Made by a program: the position numbers and the translations under genes
Part shown: positions 33,358-43,112 of the stretch, in pieces
Layout: each line of letters begins with the position of its first letter
Numbering within the stretch: the stretch's first letter is position 1
The notes under the pieces: model-generated
What the model saw: only the letters and a program-made list of their open reading frames with translations
Told to the model about the DNA's origin: nothing
Database searches by the model: none
Assembly: GCF_023544465.1 (NCBI RefSeq)
Contig: NZ_JALPVL010000001.1
Span: 868,001 to 932,000, forward strand
Reading direction: 5' to 3'
Length of the DNA stretch: 64,000 nucleotides
Origin: Paractinoplanes maris
Lineage (GTDB): Bacteria; Actinomycetota; Actinomycetes; Mycobacteriales; Micromonosporaceae

Positions 33358-34230
33358 TCACCCGAGCCACGCGGGACCGAGGGCCGCGACCACCGGGGCG
33401 AGCAGCCGATGGGCGGTCGAGGTGTCCAGCAGGTCGCGAACGACCAATGCCTGCACCGCGCCGCTGAGCATGTTCCAGACACCGCCGGCCCGATCGGCCA
33501 GCGGAATGGCGGCCGTGTCGACCGCCTGTACCAACAGCATCTGCGCCGCCGCGGCCGTGCGGACGCGATCGGACAAATAGGCCGCCCAGGACGCCGAATG
33601 CACGGCCGGCGACCAGCCACCGGCGTTGCGGCGGGAGTCCTCGGCGGCCGAGACGAGCCGGTTCAAATCGGTCGTCCGCAGCGAGCGCAGCCGATCGAAG
33701 AGGGCGGAGACCGTGTAGTGGTGCGGGCCGAGGTCGATCGGCGCGCCGGTGGGCAGCTTGCGCATGGCCGCGACCCAGCCCGCGCCGAGCCCGCGCCGGG
33801 TGTCGGCGTCGAGCACCTCCCGCAGGTAGCTCGCCACCGCGGCGTCGCAGAGCAGCGCCGTCGCCGCGGCCGCGACCTCGGACTGCTGTGCGTCCCGGCC
33901 GGTGCCGGTCCAGGTCCAGGCCATCACGTCGTAGCGGAGACAGGTGAGCAGCGAGTCGACCGTGCCGATCGGGGCCCGCTCGACGAGAGCCAGGCTGCCC
34001 GCGGGGTCGTCCTTGTTCATCGCCTTGAGCGACGGCATCCGGCGGGCGGCACTCTCGACCTCGACCCAGAGCGGTCCGCGGACCCCCTCGTCGGGCAGCC
34101 GGCCGGCCAGCACCGGCAGGTCGGCGGCCTGCAGCCGGAGCCCGCGCAGCAGCACCTCGGCCGTGGCCGACCCGCCGGTCAGGCGGGTCAGGTCGAAGCC
34201 GAGCACCGGGGCGCTGACGAGGCTGTACAT
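33358..34230 (-). CDS. Unknown protein encoded inside the chemotaxis operon
   Basis: The 290-residue protein is mainly helical, Ala/Leu/Arg-rich, with no signal peptide or membrane segment. I recognise no domain. Features that can be seen are 'LLRGLRLQAADLPVLAGRLPDEGV' near the N-terminus, 'TCLRYDVMAWTWTGTG' with several Trp, and a long C-terminal helical part. Its start overlaps the cheW stop by 1 base and cheB follows 13 bases later, so it is made together with the signalling core. A role as adaptor or regulator of CheA is only inference. Confidence 0.75.
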   Translation of the reverse strand: MYSLVSAPVLGFDLTRLTGGSATAEVLLRGLRLQAADLPVLAGRLPDEGVRGPLWVEVESAARRMPSLKAMNKDDPAGSLALVERAPIGTVDSLLTCLRYDVMAWTWTGTGRDAQQSEVAAAATALLCDAAVASYLREVLDADTRRGLGAGWVAAMRKLPTGAPIDLGPHHYTVSALFDRLRSLRTTDLNRLVSAAEDSRRNAGGWSPAVHSASWAAYLSDRVRTAAAAQMLLVQAVDTAAIPLADRAGGVWNMLSGAVQALVVRDLLDTSTAHRLLAPVVAALGPAWLG

Positions 34231-34667
34231 CAGGTGGTGGCGCGGGACGTGTCGACGGCCTGGTGGACGTCGAGAGCCAGCATCAGCCGCCCGTCGAGCT
34301 TGAACGTCCCCACGACCAGCTCCCGGGTCGGTCCGCTGAGCGTGTCCGGCGGCGGCTCGAAGGTGTCGTCGTCGAGGTCGACCACCTCGCCGATCCGGTC
34401 CACGACCAGGCTCACCGGCTCGCCGTCCCCCCGCAGGATCACGTTCATCACCGGTCCCTCGAGCGCTTTGCGGGCCAGTCCGAGCTGGACCCGCAGGTCG
34501 ACCGCCGCGATCACCTGACCGCGCAGGTTGAAGAGGCCGCCGATGGCCTGCGGGGCCAGCGGCACGGGCGTGTACTCGTTGTACGAGAGCACTTCCTGCA
34601 CCGTGTGCACCTCGACCCCGAAGAGCTGGCCGGCCACCTCGAACGTGGCGAACTGTCGGCTCGCCAT
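34230..34667 (-). CDS. cheW: Chemotaxis coupling protein CheW
   Basis: The 145-residue SH3-like double barrel begins 'RQFATFEVAGQLFGVEVHTVQEVL', the CheW family opening. 'GLFNLRGQVIAAVDLRVQLG' is the conserved receptor-contact segment. It links receptors to CheA. It lies between cheA (1 base away) and the unknown gene. Confidence 0.94.
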   Translation of the reverse strand: MASRQFATFEVAGQLFGVEVHTVQEVLSYNEYTPVPLAPQAIGGLFNLRGQVIAAVDLRVQLGLARKALEGPVMNVILRGDGEPVSLVVDRIGEVVDLDDDTFEPPPDTLSGPTRELVVGTFKLDGRLMLALDVHQAVDTSRATT

Positions 34668-34668
34668 C

Positions 34669-37017
34669 TCAGGCCTCCACCAGCAACTCGTCGTTTTCCA
34701 AATCGGTGTAGAAATTCGGGTCGGCCGCGAGGATGGCCCGGCGCACGTCCAGCAGCTCGGTCACCCGCTGCTGGATGACCGCGGTGCCGACCAGGCCGTC
34801 CTCCTCGGCGTCGCGCCGGGCGGTCGTCGAGTTCTCGGCGATGTCCACGATCCGGTCGACCACCAGGGCCACGCTGCGCGCACCCTCGCTGTAGACGACG
34901 ACCGACACGGTGTCGCCCTCGGGCTCCTCGCCGTACGCCCCCAGCAGGTGCGACAGGCGCACCAGGGGCAGGATCTGCCCGCGGTACTGGACGACCTCAC
35001 GGGAGCCGGCGTGCTCGATGCGCTCGCGCGGGAACTCCTCGAGCCGGGTGACCGTGTCGAGCGGGATCGCCACCCGTCGTTCGCCGACCGCGGTGACCAG
35101 CAACCGCTCGCCCGAGCCGCCCTTGCCCGAGGCGCGCGACGAGGCCTCCAGGTTCTGCCGCTCGGCGTCGGCGGTCAGGTGGCTGCGCCGGGCCAGCGAC
35201 GAGACGTCGAGGATCAGGCCCACCTTGCCGTCGCCCAGGATGGTCGCGCCGGCATACAGCCCGATGTCCTTGAACCGGCTGTTGAGCGCCTTGACCACGA
35301 CCTCCTCGGTGTTCAGCACCCGGTCGACGACCAGGCCGAACCGCCGGCCGTCGGCCTGCAGCACCATGATGTAGACACCCTGGTCGGCGCCGACCTCGAG
35401 GCCGAGCGCACGGTCCAGGCGCACCAGCGGGAGCAGCTTGCCGCGCAGGCGATAGACGGGCGCCCCCGAGGCGTACTCGATCTTGGTTGACTGCCCGTCG
35501 ATGAAGACCAGCTCGAGCACCGCGACCTGGGGCACGACATAGCGCTGATCGCCGCAGTCGACGGTGAGGGCCTGGATGATGGCCAGCGTCAGCGGGATGG
35601 TCAGCCGCCAGACTGTGCCCTCGCCGGGCGTCGAGTCGACGCTCACGGCGCCGCCGATGTTCTCGATGTTGGTCTTGACCACGTCCATCCCGACACCGCG
35701 GCCGGAGACGTTGGTGACCTTGGCGGCGGTCGAGAAGCCAGGCTGGAAGACCATCGCCATGATGTCGCGGCGGTCCATGTTGGGGATCTGATCGGGGCGC
35801 AGCAGGCCGTTCTCGACCGCCTTCTGCGCGATCCTCTCCACGTTCAGGCCGGCGCCGTCATCGGCGACCTCGACCGCCACGTGACCGCCCTCGTGATAGG
35901 CGCGCAGCGTCAGTTTGCCCTCGGGATCCTTGCCGGAGGCGATCCGCTCGTCCGGGTTCTCGATGCCGTGGTCGACCGCGTTGCGCACCAGGTGGGTCAG
36001 CGGGTCCTTGACCGCCTCGAGCAGGCTCCGGTCGAGTTCGGTCTCCTTGCCCTGCATGACCAGCTGGACCTGCTTGCCGAGGCCCTGGCTGAGGTCGCGG
36101 ACGACTCGGGGCAGCTTCGACCAGATGTGCTCGATGGGCTGCATCCGGGTCTTCATGATGCCCTCTTGCAGCTCGCTGGTGATCATGCCGAGCCGCTGGG
36201 CGCTGCGCACCAGCGTCGTGTCGCCGATCTCCATCACGCCGCGGACCAGCTGGTTGCGGGCCAGCACCAGCTCGCCGACCATGTTCAGCAGGGTGTCGAG
36301 CAGGTCGACGTCGACCCGGATGGCGCTGTCGGCGATGCTGCGCTTGGGTGTCTGCGCCTGCAGGGCCTCGCTGACCGCCGCCGGCTGGGCCTTGCCCTCC
36401 TCGAGCAGGATCGTGCCGAGCTTGCGCTCGTCGCCCTCGATCTGCTGGGCCAGGGCCGAACCGACGTCCTGGGCCTGGGCGGCGCCCGACTCGACCAGGA
36501 TCTCGCCGATCGGGCGGCGCTGGTTCTCGACCGGCTCGGGGGCCGGGCGGGCGGGTGTCTCGTCGAGCGGTTCCGGCGCCGGCGCGGCGTCGGCGACGGG
36601 TGCCGCCGGTGCCTCCGCGGCGGCCGCCTCGCCGGCCTTCATCTGGGCGTTGACCTGCGCGATGGTGGCCTCGACGTCGACCTGACCCTCGTTGCCGCTC
36701 TCCTCGATCTCGGCCAGCAGCGAGCGGACCCCGTCGATCGTGGCGAGCAGGGTGGTGATCGTCGCCGGGGTCACCGGCTGGGCGCCGTCGCGCAGTTTGG
36801 ACAGCAGCGACTCGCCGGCGTGGGCCAGCTTCTCGAGGCGTCCGAATGCGAGGAACCCGCTGGTGCCCTTGATGGTGTGGATCGCCCGGAAGATGCGCGA
36901 GATCAGATCACGGGAGTTCGGGTCCTGCTCGAGCTGCACCAGATCACGGTCGATCTGGTCCAGGTTCTCGTGGCTCTCCATGAGGAATTCGCCAACGATC
37001 TCGCCAAGGTCTTCCAC
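34669..37017 (-). CDS. cheA: Chemotaxis histidine kinase CheA with duplicated CheW domain
   Basis: The 782-residue kinase has an HPt domain (about 1-105; phosphoacceptor His47 in 'RAIHTIKG'), an Ala/Pro linker, a segment of two similar helical repeats (about 169-222; 'IGEILVESG' and 'LGTILLEEG') resembling MshEN-type modules, a dimerisation domain (about 230-295), an ATPase domain ('LVRNAVDHGIE', 'DDGAGLNVE', 'GRGVGMDVV') and two C-terminal CheW-like domains (about 490-620 and 650-770). Usual CheA has one CheW domain and a P2 domain for CheY/CheB. The GTG start at 37017 follows AGGAGGT. Confidence 0.96.
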   Translation of the reverse strand: MEDLGEIVGEFLMESHENLDQIDRDLVQLEQDPNSRDLISRIFRAIHTIKGTSGFLAFGRLEKLAHAGESLLSKLRDGAQPVTPATITTLLATIDGVRSLLAEIEESGNEGQVDVEATIAQVNAQMKAGEAAAAEAPAAPVADAAPAPEPLDETPARPAPEPVENQRRPIGEILVESGAAQAQDVGSALAQQIEGDERKLGTILLEEGKAQPAAVSEALQAQTPKRSIADSAIRVDVDLLDTLLNMVGELVLARNQLVRGVMEIGDTTLVRSAQRLGMITSELQEGIMKTRMQPIEHIWSKLPRVVRDLSQGLGKQVQLVMQGKETELDRSLLEAVKDPLTHLVRNAVDHGIENPDERIASGKDPEGKLTLRAYHEGGHVAVEVADDGAGLNVERIAQKAVENGLLRPDQIPNMDRRDIMAMVFQPGFSTAAKVTNVSGRGVGMDVVKTNIENIGGAVSVDSTPGEGTVWRLTIPLTLAIIQALTVDCGDQRYVVPQVAVLELVFIDGQSTKIEYASGAPVYRLRGKLLPLVRLDRALGLEVGADQGVYIMVLQADGRRFGLVVDRVLNTEEVVVKALNSRFKDIGLYAGATILGDGKVGLILDVSSLARRSHLTADAERQNLEASSRASGKGGSGERLLVTAVGERRVAIPLDTVTRLEEFPRERIEHAGSREVVQYRGQILPLVRLSHLLGAYGEEPEGDTVSVVVYSEGARSVALVVDRIVDIAENSTTARRDAEEDGLVGTAVIQQRVTELLDVRRAILAADPNFYTDLENDELLVEA

Positions 37018-37050
37018 GCTCGTTACCTCCTGCTCGGCGCTCCAAGGCCC

Positions 37051-37097
37051 TCATCGACCCACCTACGGATCACCTGAGCGCACCCGGACCACAACCG
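37051..37097 (-). promoter_or_regulatory. Promoter of the cheA operon with inverted TcrA-like box
   Basis: On the minus strand CTCA (37075-37078), 16 bases, GTCGATGA (37051-37058). Directly upstream, the plus strand of 37080-37097 reads GCACCCG-GACC-ACAACCG (one mismatch in 14), so the box is inverted and only 1 base from the -35. This arrangement differs from flgB and could mean a different mode of control. Confidence 0.5.
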
Positions 37098-37105
37098 AAG
37101 GGAAA

Positions 37106-37804
37106 TCAGGACTCTCCGCCGGGCCGGCGGTAGCGGTAGCCGAATCCACGCACGGATTCGATGGGTGACTCATCGGGGTCGGACCAGCCGAGCTTGCGGC
37201 GCAACCGCAGCACCGCGAACTTGACCCGCTCCTGGCCGATGCCGGTGGGGTCGTCCCACGCCTGGGTCAGCAGCTGGTTGGGACTGAGCACCGCGCCGGC
37301 GTGCCGCACGAGAGCGTTGAGCAACCGGAACTCGGTCGGCGTCAGACGCTTCTCGTCGCTCTTGACATAGACCCGCCGCTTGGTCGGGTCGAGGTGCACC
37401 AGCCCGTCGTCGTAGACCTGGCTGGCCCAGCTGTTCTGCCCGCTGGACGAGCGGCGCAGCAGCGCCTCGACCCGGGCGAGCAGCTCGTTGTTGGCGAACG
37501 GCTTGGTCAAATAGTCGTCGGCGCCGCCCCGCAGCCCGCGCACTTTCTCGGCCTCCTGGCCGTGTGCGGTCAGCACCAGCACCGGCACGTCGGAGACGTC
37601 ACGCAACCGCTCGAGCACCTGCCAGCCGTCCATCTCGGGCAGACCGACGTCGAGCACCACCAGGTCCGGGTGCTCGGCATAGGCCTCCTTGAGACCGGTA
37701 CGGCCGTCGCCGGCGTGCGCCACCTCGTAGCCCGCGCGGCTGAACAACATCCGCAGAGCCAGTGCGATGTCCGGATCGTCCTCGACGACGAGTAGGCGAC
37801 TCAT
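37106..37804 (-). CDS. tcrA: OmpR/PhoB-type response regulator, candidate TcrA
   Basis: The 232-residue protein has a receiver domain (about 1-118; 'LLVVEDDPDIALALRMLF', Asp in 'LVVLDVGLPEMDGWQVL', Lys in 'LTKPFANNELLARVEAL') and a winged-helix DNA-binding domain (about 135-228; 'KRLTPTEFRLLNALVRHAG', 'VKFAVLRLRRKLG', 'VRGFGYRYRRPGG'). No kinase gene is next to it. In Actinoplanes missouriensis the orphan regulator TcrA controls sporangium and flagellar genes, and matching DNA boxes occur in this window. The symbol rests on this context and is not proven. The start ATG 37804 is better than upstream options. Confidence 0.7.
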   Translation of the reverse strand: MSRLLVVEDDPDIALALRMLFSRAGYEVAHAGDGRTGLKEAYAEHPDLVVLDVGLPEMDGWQVLERLRDVSDVPVLVLTAHGQEAEKVRGLRGGADDYLTKPFANNELLARVEALLRRSSSGQNSWASQVYDDGLVHLDPTKRRVYVKSDEKRLTPTEFRLLNALVRHAGAVLSPNQLLTQAWDDPTGIGQERVKFAVLRLRRKLGWSDPDESPIESVRGFGYRYRRPGGES

Positions 37805-38194
37805 CCTGCGCTCACCCTCCCCCACCCCTCGCTCGCACTCGTGTCCGGACACGACCGCCCGTCCGGTACGCCGATGGCGCCCGGCCGAAGGTCGGTGTCG
37901 TATGCCCGGCGGCTTTGCGATCGCCGGCAGCGGAATCAACCGCGCAAAGCCACGATAGCGTGATGTCACGGTCTATTTACGGACAGTCACAGATTAGCGG
38001 GCTATCCGGTCCCCGGGGCCCGGTCCGGACGGATCACCACCGCACCCGCCGCCGCCCGATCGCGGCCAGTCCTTCAGCCTGACAAATTTTTCGGCCCGGG
38101 ATTCCGGTTCCGGCAAAGAAGGGACGTACGGCCGGGAAACGGATGCGATATCCCTGGTGGGCGACTCGGCCCGCCCCAGGGAGAGGAGGCATCC
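37805..38194. other. Divergent intergenic region between the response regulator and the CAP gene
   Basis: 390 bases with no credible gene. A hairpin at 38152-38181 (CCCTG/CAGGG and GGGCG/CGCCC, 2-base bulge, 8-base loop) ends right at the AGAGGAGG ribosome site of the plus-strand gene and could affect its translation. One half-site GCACCCG lies near 38045, without a second half. I found no convincing riboswitch. Confidence 0.5.
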
Positions 38195-38704
38195 GTGCTT
38201 CAACACCTCGTGCGACGTCTCGTCCTGCTCGCCGCCACGCCCGTCGCGCTGCTGGCCGCACCCGCTCCGGCCGACGCCGCGGTGCCCGTGCCGGCGGCCC
38301 CACCGAGCGTCGTCGCCCCGCGGGTGCTGATGTCCCAGGTGGTCACGATGACCAACCAGCAGCGGTGGGCCAACGGCTGCCGGCGCCTGCTCGAGGTCGA
38401 CCAGGAACTGATCGTGGCCTCGGTGCGGCAGAGCGTCTACATGGCCCGTACCGGCCGCTTCAGCCATGTCTGGAGCGACGGCACCACCTTCGTCCGCCGG
38501 TCGCACCTGGCCGGATACGAACAGCCCTCGGGCGAGAACATCGCCTGGGGCTACCGCACGGCGACCGAGGTGATCCAGGCCTGGATGGCCAGCCCGCGGC
38601 ACCGCGCCAACATGCTCAACTGCGGCGCCCGCTCGATCGGCACCGGCGTCGTCTACGCCGCCAACGGCGTTCCCTACTACACCCAGGTCTTCGGCTGGGA
38701 CTGA
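38195..38704 (+). CDS. Secreted CAP/SCP-domain protein
   Basis: The 169-residue protein has a signal peptide (about 1-29, ending ADAAV). A CAP domain (about 45-168) follows with 'MTNQQRWANGCRRL', 'GRFSHVW', 'SGENIAWGY', 'VIQAWMASPRHRANML' and a C-terminal 'YYTQVFGWD', the usual CAP signatures with the conserved His and Glu. Bacterial CAP proteins are extracellular; their function is mostly unknown. The start is GTG 38195 after AGAGGAGG. It ends 3 bases from convergent murB. Confidence 0.88.
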   Translation: MLQHLVRRLVLLAATPVALLAAPAPADAAVPVPAAPPSVVAPRVLMSQVVTMTNQQRWANGCRRLLEVDQELIVASVRQSVYMARTGRFSHVWSDGTTFVRRSHLAGYEQPSGENIAWGYRTATEVIQAWMASPRHRANMLNCGARSIGTGVVYAANGVPYYTQVFGWD

Positions 38705-38707
38705 CTC

Positions 38708-39751
38708 TCAGAGCGCGCAGTTGATCAGCACGGGCTCGGGGTGCAGCTCGACGCCGAACTTGTCGTGCACCCCGTCGCGCACCCGACGGGCCAGGCCGAG
38801 CAGCGCCTCGGTGGTGCCGCCGCCGCGGTTGGTCAGGGCCAGGGTGTGCTTGCTGGAGATGGCCACCCCGTCACCGGCGAAGCCCTTGGCGAAGCCGGCC
38901 CGCTCGATCAGCCAGGCCGCCGGGATCTTGACCGAGCCGTCGTCGCCCGGCCAGTGCGGGGCGTCCAGGCCGAGCTCGGCCCACCGGCCGGCGCTCACCA
39001 CCGGGTTGGTGAAGAACGAACCGACCGACCACGTGTCCCGGTCGTCGGGGTCGAGCACCATTCCTTTTTGTTCCCGCAGCTTGCGTACGGTGTCCCGGGC
39101 CTCCCGCAGCCCGGCCCGGTCGCCCGCCTCGACGCCCAGGTCGCGCGCCAGCTCGGCGTAGCGGATGGGCGCCGACTCGGACGACCGGGCCAGCCGGAAG
39201 TCGACCTCGAGCACCACGAAGCGGTCGTTGTGCTTGAAGACGCTGGTGCGATAGGCGAAGCCGCACTCGTCCGGGGACATCGCCCGGATCGTGTCGCGCT
39301 CGCGGTCGTAAACGTGCACCGCGGCGATGGTGTGGGCGACCTCCTGCCCGTAGGCACCCACGTTCTGGATCGGGGTGGCCCCGGACGAGCCCGGGATCCC
39401 GCTGAGGCACTCGACACCGGAGAAGCCCTGATCCACCGCGTACGCCACGAAGTCGTCCCACGGCTCGCCCGCGGCGACCCGCACGACCACGCTCCGCGGG
39501 TGCTCCTCGACGACCCGGATGCCCCGGGTGCGCAGCAGCACGACCGTGCCGTCGAAGCCGCCGTCTCCGATCACGACATTGCTGCCGCCGGCCAGCAGCA
39601 GCACTTTCGGGGCGGATTGACGAACCGTTTCGACTATTTCGTCCGGCTCTGTGGCCACCGTCAAGGTGCCGGCCGGGCCGCCGAGGCGTAGCGTCGTGTA
39701 CGCCGAGAGGTCGGTTTGCGGGGCGGCGGTAGCGTCAGGCACGTCAACCAC
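38708..39751 (-). CDS. murB: UDP-N-acetylenolpyruvoylglucosamine reductase MurB
   Basis: The 347-residue FAD enzyme reduces enolpyruvyl-UDP-GlcNAc to UDP-MurNAc in peptidoglycan synthesis. Motifs: 'TTLRLGGPA', 'VLLLAGGSNVVIGDGGFDG' (FAD), 'GVECLSGIPGSSGATPIQNVGAYGQEV', the catalytic 'WSVGSFFTNPV' and the terminal 'ELHPEPVLI' with Glu. A second GTG at 39742 is possible: TAGGGT at 39750-39755 (minus) would then be a -10 for a leaderless mRNA. Confidence 0.96.
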   Translation of the reverse strand: MVDVPDATAAPQTDLSAYTTLRLGGPAGTLTVATEPDEIVETVRQSAPKVLLLAGGSNVVIGDGGFDGTVVLLRTRGIRVVEEHPRSVVVRVAAGEPWDDFVAYAVDQGFSGVECLSGIPGSSGATPIQNVGAYGQEVAHTIAAVHVYDRERDTIRAMSPDECGFAYRTSVFKHNDRFVVLEVDFRLARSSESAPIRYAELARDLGVEAGDRAGLREARDTVRKLREQKGMVLDPDDRDTWSVGSFFTNPVVSAGRWAELGLDAPHWPGDDGSVKIPAAWLIERAGFAKGFAGDGVAISSKHTLALTNRGGGTTEALLGLARRVRDGVHDKFGVELHPEPVLINCAL

Positions 39752-39809
39752 CCTAGGCTCAACGGTTCGGGGATCTCACCGGCGGTCCGGTGGAGCGGAG
39801 AGAATCGCG

Positions 39810-40568
39810 ATGAACAGGCTGCACGCGACAAAGGACTTCTGGCTGGCCGCGCTGCGCGCCGACAGCCCCGCGCTGCAGGATGCCGTGGCCCAGGCGGGCG
39901 CCGGCGCCGACATACCCTCATGCCCCGGCTGGAGCTGTGCCGACCTGGTCGAGCACCTCACCACCGAGTTGCACTGGGTGCGCGAGTCGGCGGCGCGCGG
40001 CGTCACCGAGCGCCCGGCCCCGGCCGAGATCCCGCCGCGGCCCGCGTGGGAGGCCGCGCTCGACGGCCTGCGTCGCGAGCTCACCGGCACGATCGAGACG
40101 CTCGAGGCCCTGGACGCCGACTTCCCGGCGTGGAACTGGGCGCCGCAGGCCAAGAAGGCGTCCTTCTGGCAGCGCCGGATGGCCCACGAGATCTCCGTGC
40201 ACCGCTGGGACGCCGAGTCGGCCGCCCGGCGGGCGACGCCGATCGAGACCAAACTGGCCGCCGACGGGGTCAACGAGGTGCTCGACACCTGGCTGCCGGC
40301 CGGCCGCCGCCAGGGTCCGACCGACCTGCACGGCGTGGTCCACCTGGTGGCCAACGACGCGGCTTACGAGTGGTTCGTGCGGTTGCGCGGCGCCGGGGTG
40401 GCGCTGCTCGACACCGGCACGATCCTCGACTCCGACGATCACCACGCCCGCGCCCAGGCGACCGGCACGGCCAGCGATCTGCAGCTGATGCTCATGGGCC
40501 GGATCGCCACGGACAGCCTGGTCGTCACCGGCGACCCCCGCCTGATTGCCGCTCTCCGCACGGGGTAG
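39810..40568 (+). CDS. Maleylpyruvate isomerase family, mycothiol-dependent type (MDMPI) protein
   Basis: The 252-residue protein starts 'ATKDFWLAALRADSPALQDAVAQAG' with a DinB-like N-terminal helical domain. It contains 'VPSCPGWS'-type 'IPSCPGWSCADLVEHL' and 'MAHEISVHRWDAESAA', giving the metal-binding His positions of this family. Such proteins often act on mycothiol adducts, but the substrate here is unknown. The start ATG 39810 follows GGAGCGGAGA. Confidence 0.82.
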   Translation: MNRLHATKDFWLAALRADSPALQDAVAQAGAGADIPSCPGWSCADLVEHLTTELHWVRESAARGVTERPAPAEIPPRPAWEAALDGLRRELTGTIETLEALDADFPAWNWAPQAKKASFWQRRMAHEISVHRWDAESAARRATPIETKLAADGVNEVLDTWLPAGRRQGPTDLHGVVHLVANDAAYEWFVRLRGAGVALLDTGTILDSDDHHARAQATGTASDLQLMLMGRIATDSLVVTGDPRLIAALRTG

Positions 40569-40592
40569 GCGGCTTACATTCGACTTACCGGC

Positions 40593-40632
40593 TTAGCAGC
40601 GGACTGTTCCGCTCCTATAGTTAACCGGTTAA
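40593..40632 (+). promoter_or_regulatory. Promoter and LacI-type operator of the beta-glucosidase gene
   Basis: TTAGCA (40593-40598), 17 bases, TATAGT (40616-40621), immediately followed by the perfect 12-base palindrome TTAACCGGTTAA (40621-40632). A LacI-family gene lies just downstream of the enzyme gene, so repression from this site is likely. Confidence 0.7.
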
Positions 40633-40670
40633 GTTCGGATGTCAGCACTCACCTAGGAGCGGGGAAACGC

Positions 40671-42095
<1,425 letters not shown>

Positions 42096-42104
42096 CATCT
42101 GTTG

Positions 42105-43112
42105 GTGACGCGGGAACGGCCCACTCTGGAAGCTGTGGCGCGTCGCGCCGGGGTGTCCCGGGCGACCGTCTCCCGCGTCGTCAACGGCTCGACCTCGGTG
42201 GCCGCCTCCATCCGGGAGGCGGTCACCCGGGCCGTCGACGAGCTGGGCTACGTGCCCAACCAGGCGGCCCGCAGTCTGGTCACCCAGCGCACCGAGTCGA
42301 TCGCGCTGATCCTGCCCGAGACGGCCAACCGGGTCTTCTCGGACGACCTGTTCTTCCCGGCCATCATCCGCGGCGCCGGCGTCGAGCTCGAGGCGGCCGA
42401 CAAGCAGCTGGTGCTGATGATGGCCGGTTCCGCCCGCAGCCACGGCCGGGTGGAGCGCTACGCGGTGGCGGGCCACGTCGACGGCGTCATGTTCGCCTCG
42501 ATGCACGGCGCCGACCCGCTGCCCGGCACGCTGGTGAGCCTGGGCATCCCGGTGATCTGCAGCGGCCGTCCGGTCGGCGGCGCCCCGGTGCCCTATGTGG
42601 ACGTCGATCACTTCGGCGGGGTCTGCGCCGCCGTCCGCCACCTGGTCGCCACGGGCCGCCGCCGGATCGCCACCATCGCCGGCCCGCAGGACATGGTGGC
42701 CGGCCTCGACCGGCTGGCCGGATACCGCGCCACCCTCGAGGAGGCCGGGCTGGCCCAGCACGTCGCGTTCGGCGACTTCACCCGTGAGTCGGGCATCCAC
42801 GCGATGCGGACGCTGCTGGCCGACGACCCGGCCCTGGACGCGGTCTTCGTGGCCTCGGACATGATGGCCCACGGTGCGCTGCTCGCCCTCAAGGACGCCC
42901 GGCGCCGCGTGCCGTCGGACGTCGCGGTGATCGGCTTCGACGACTTCGAGATCAGCCGGTACAGCGATCCCCCGCTGACCACGGTGCGCCAGCCGATCGC
43001 CGACATGGGCCGCACGATGGCCCGCCAGATGCTCGGCCTCATCAACGGCGAGCAGGGCCTGCCCGACGCCGTGGTGTTACCGACCGAGCTGGTGGTCCGC
43101 GACTCGGCCTGA
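42105..43112 (+). CDS. LacI family transcriptional regulator of the beta-glucosidase gene
   Basis: The 335-residue repressor has an N-terminal LacI helix-turn-helix ('PTLEAVARRAGVSRATVSRVVNG', about residues 5-27), a hinge helix and a sugar-binding domain ('VAVIGFDDFEISRYSDPPLTTVRQP'). I chose the GTG at 42105 with GAGGGG upstream; the TTG just before is possible. It probably binds TTAACCGGTTAA at 40621. Its last 36 bases overlap the convergent gene downstream. Confidence 0.92.
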   Translation: MTRERPTLEAVARRAGVSRATVSRVVNGSTSVAASIREAVTRAVDELGYVPNQAARSLVTQRTESIALILPETANRVFSDDLFFPAIIRGAGVELEAADKQLVLMMAGSARSHGRVERYAVAGHVDGVMFASMHGADPLPGTLVSLGIPVICSGRPVGGAPVPYVDVDHFGGVCAAVRHLVATGRRRIATIAGPQDMVAGLDRLAGYRATLEEAGLAQHVAFGDFTRESGIHAMRTLLADDPALDAVFVASDMMAHGALLALKDARRRVPSDVAVIGFDDFEISRYSDPPLTTVRQPIADMGRTMARQMLGLINGEQGLPDAVVLPTELVVRDSA

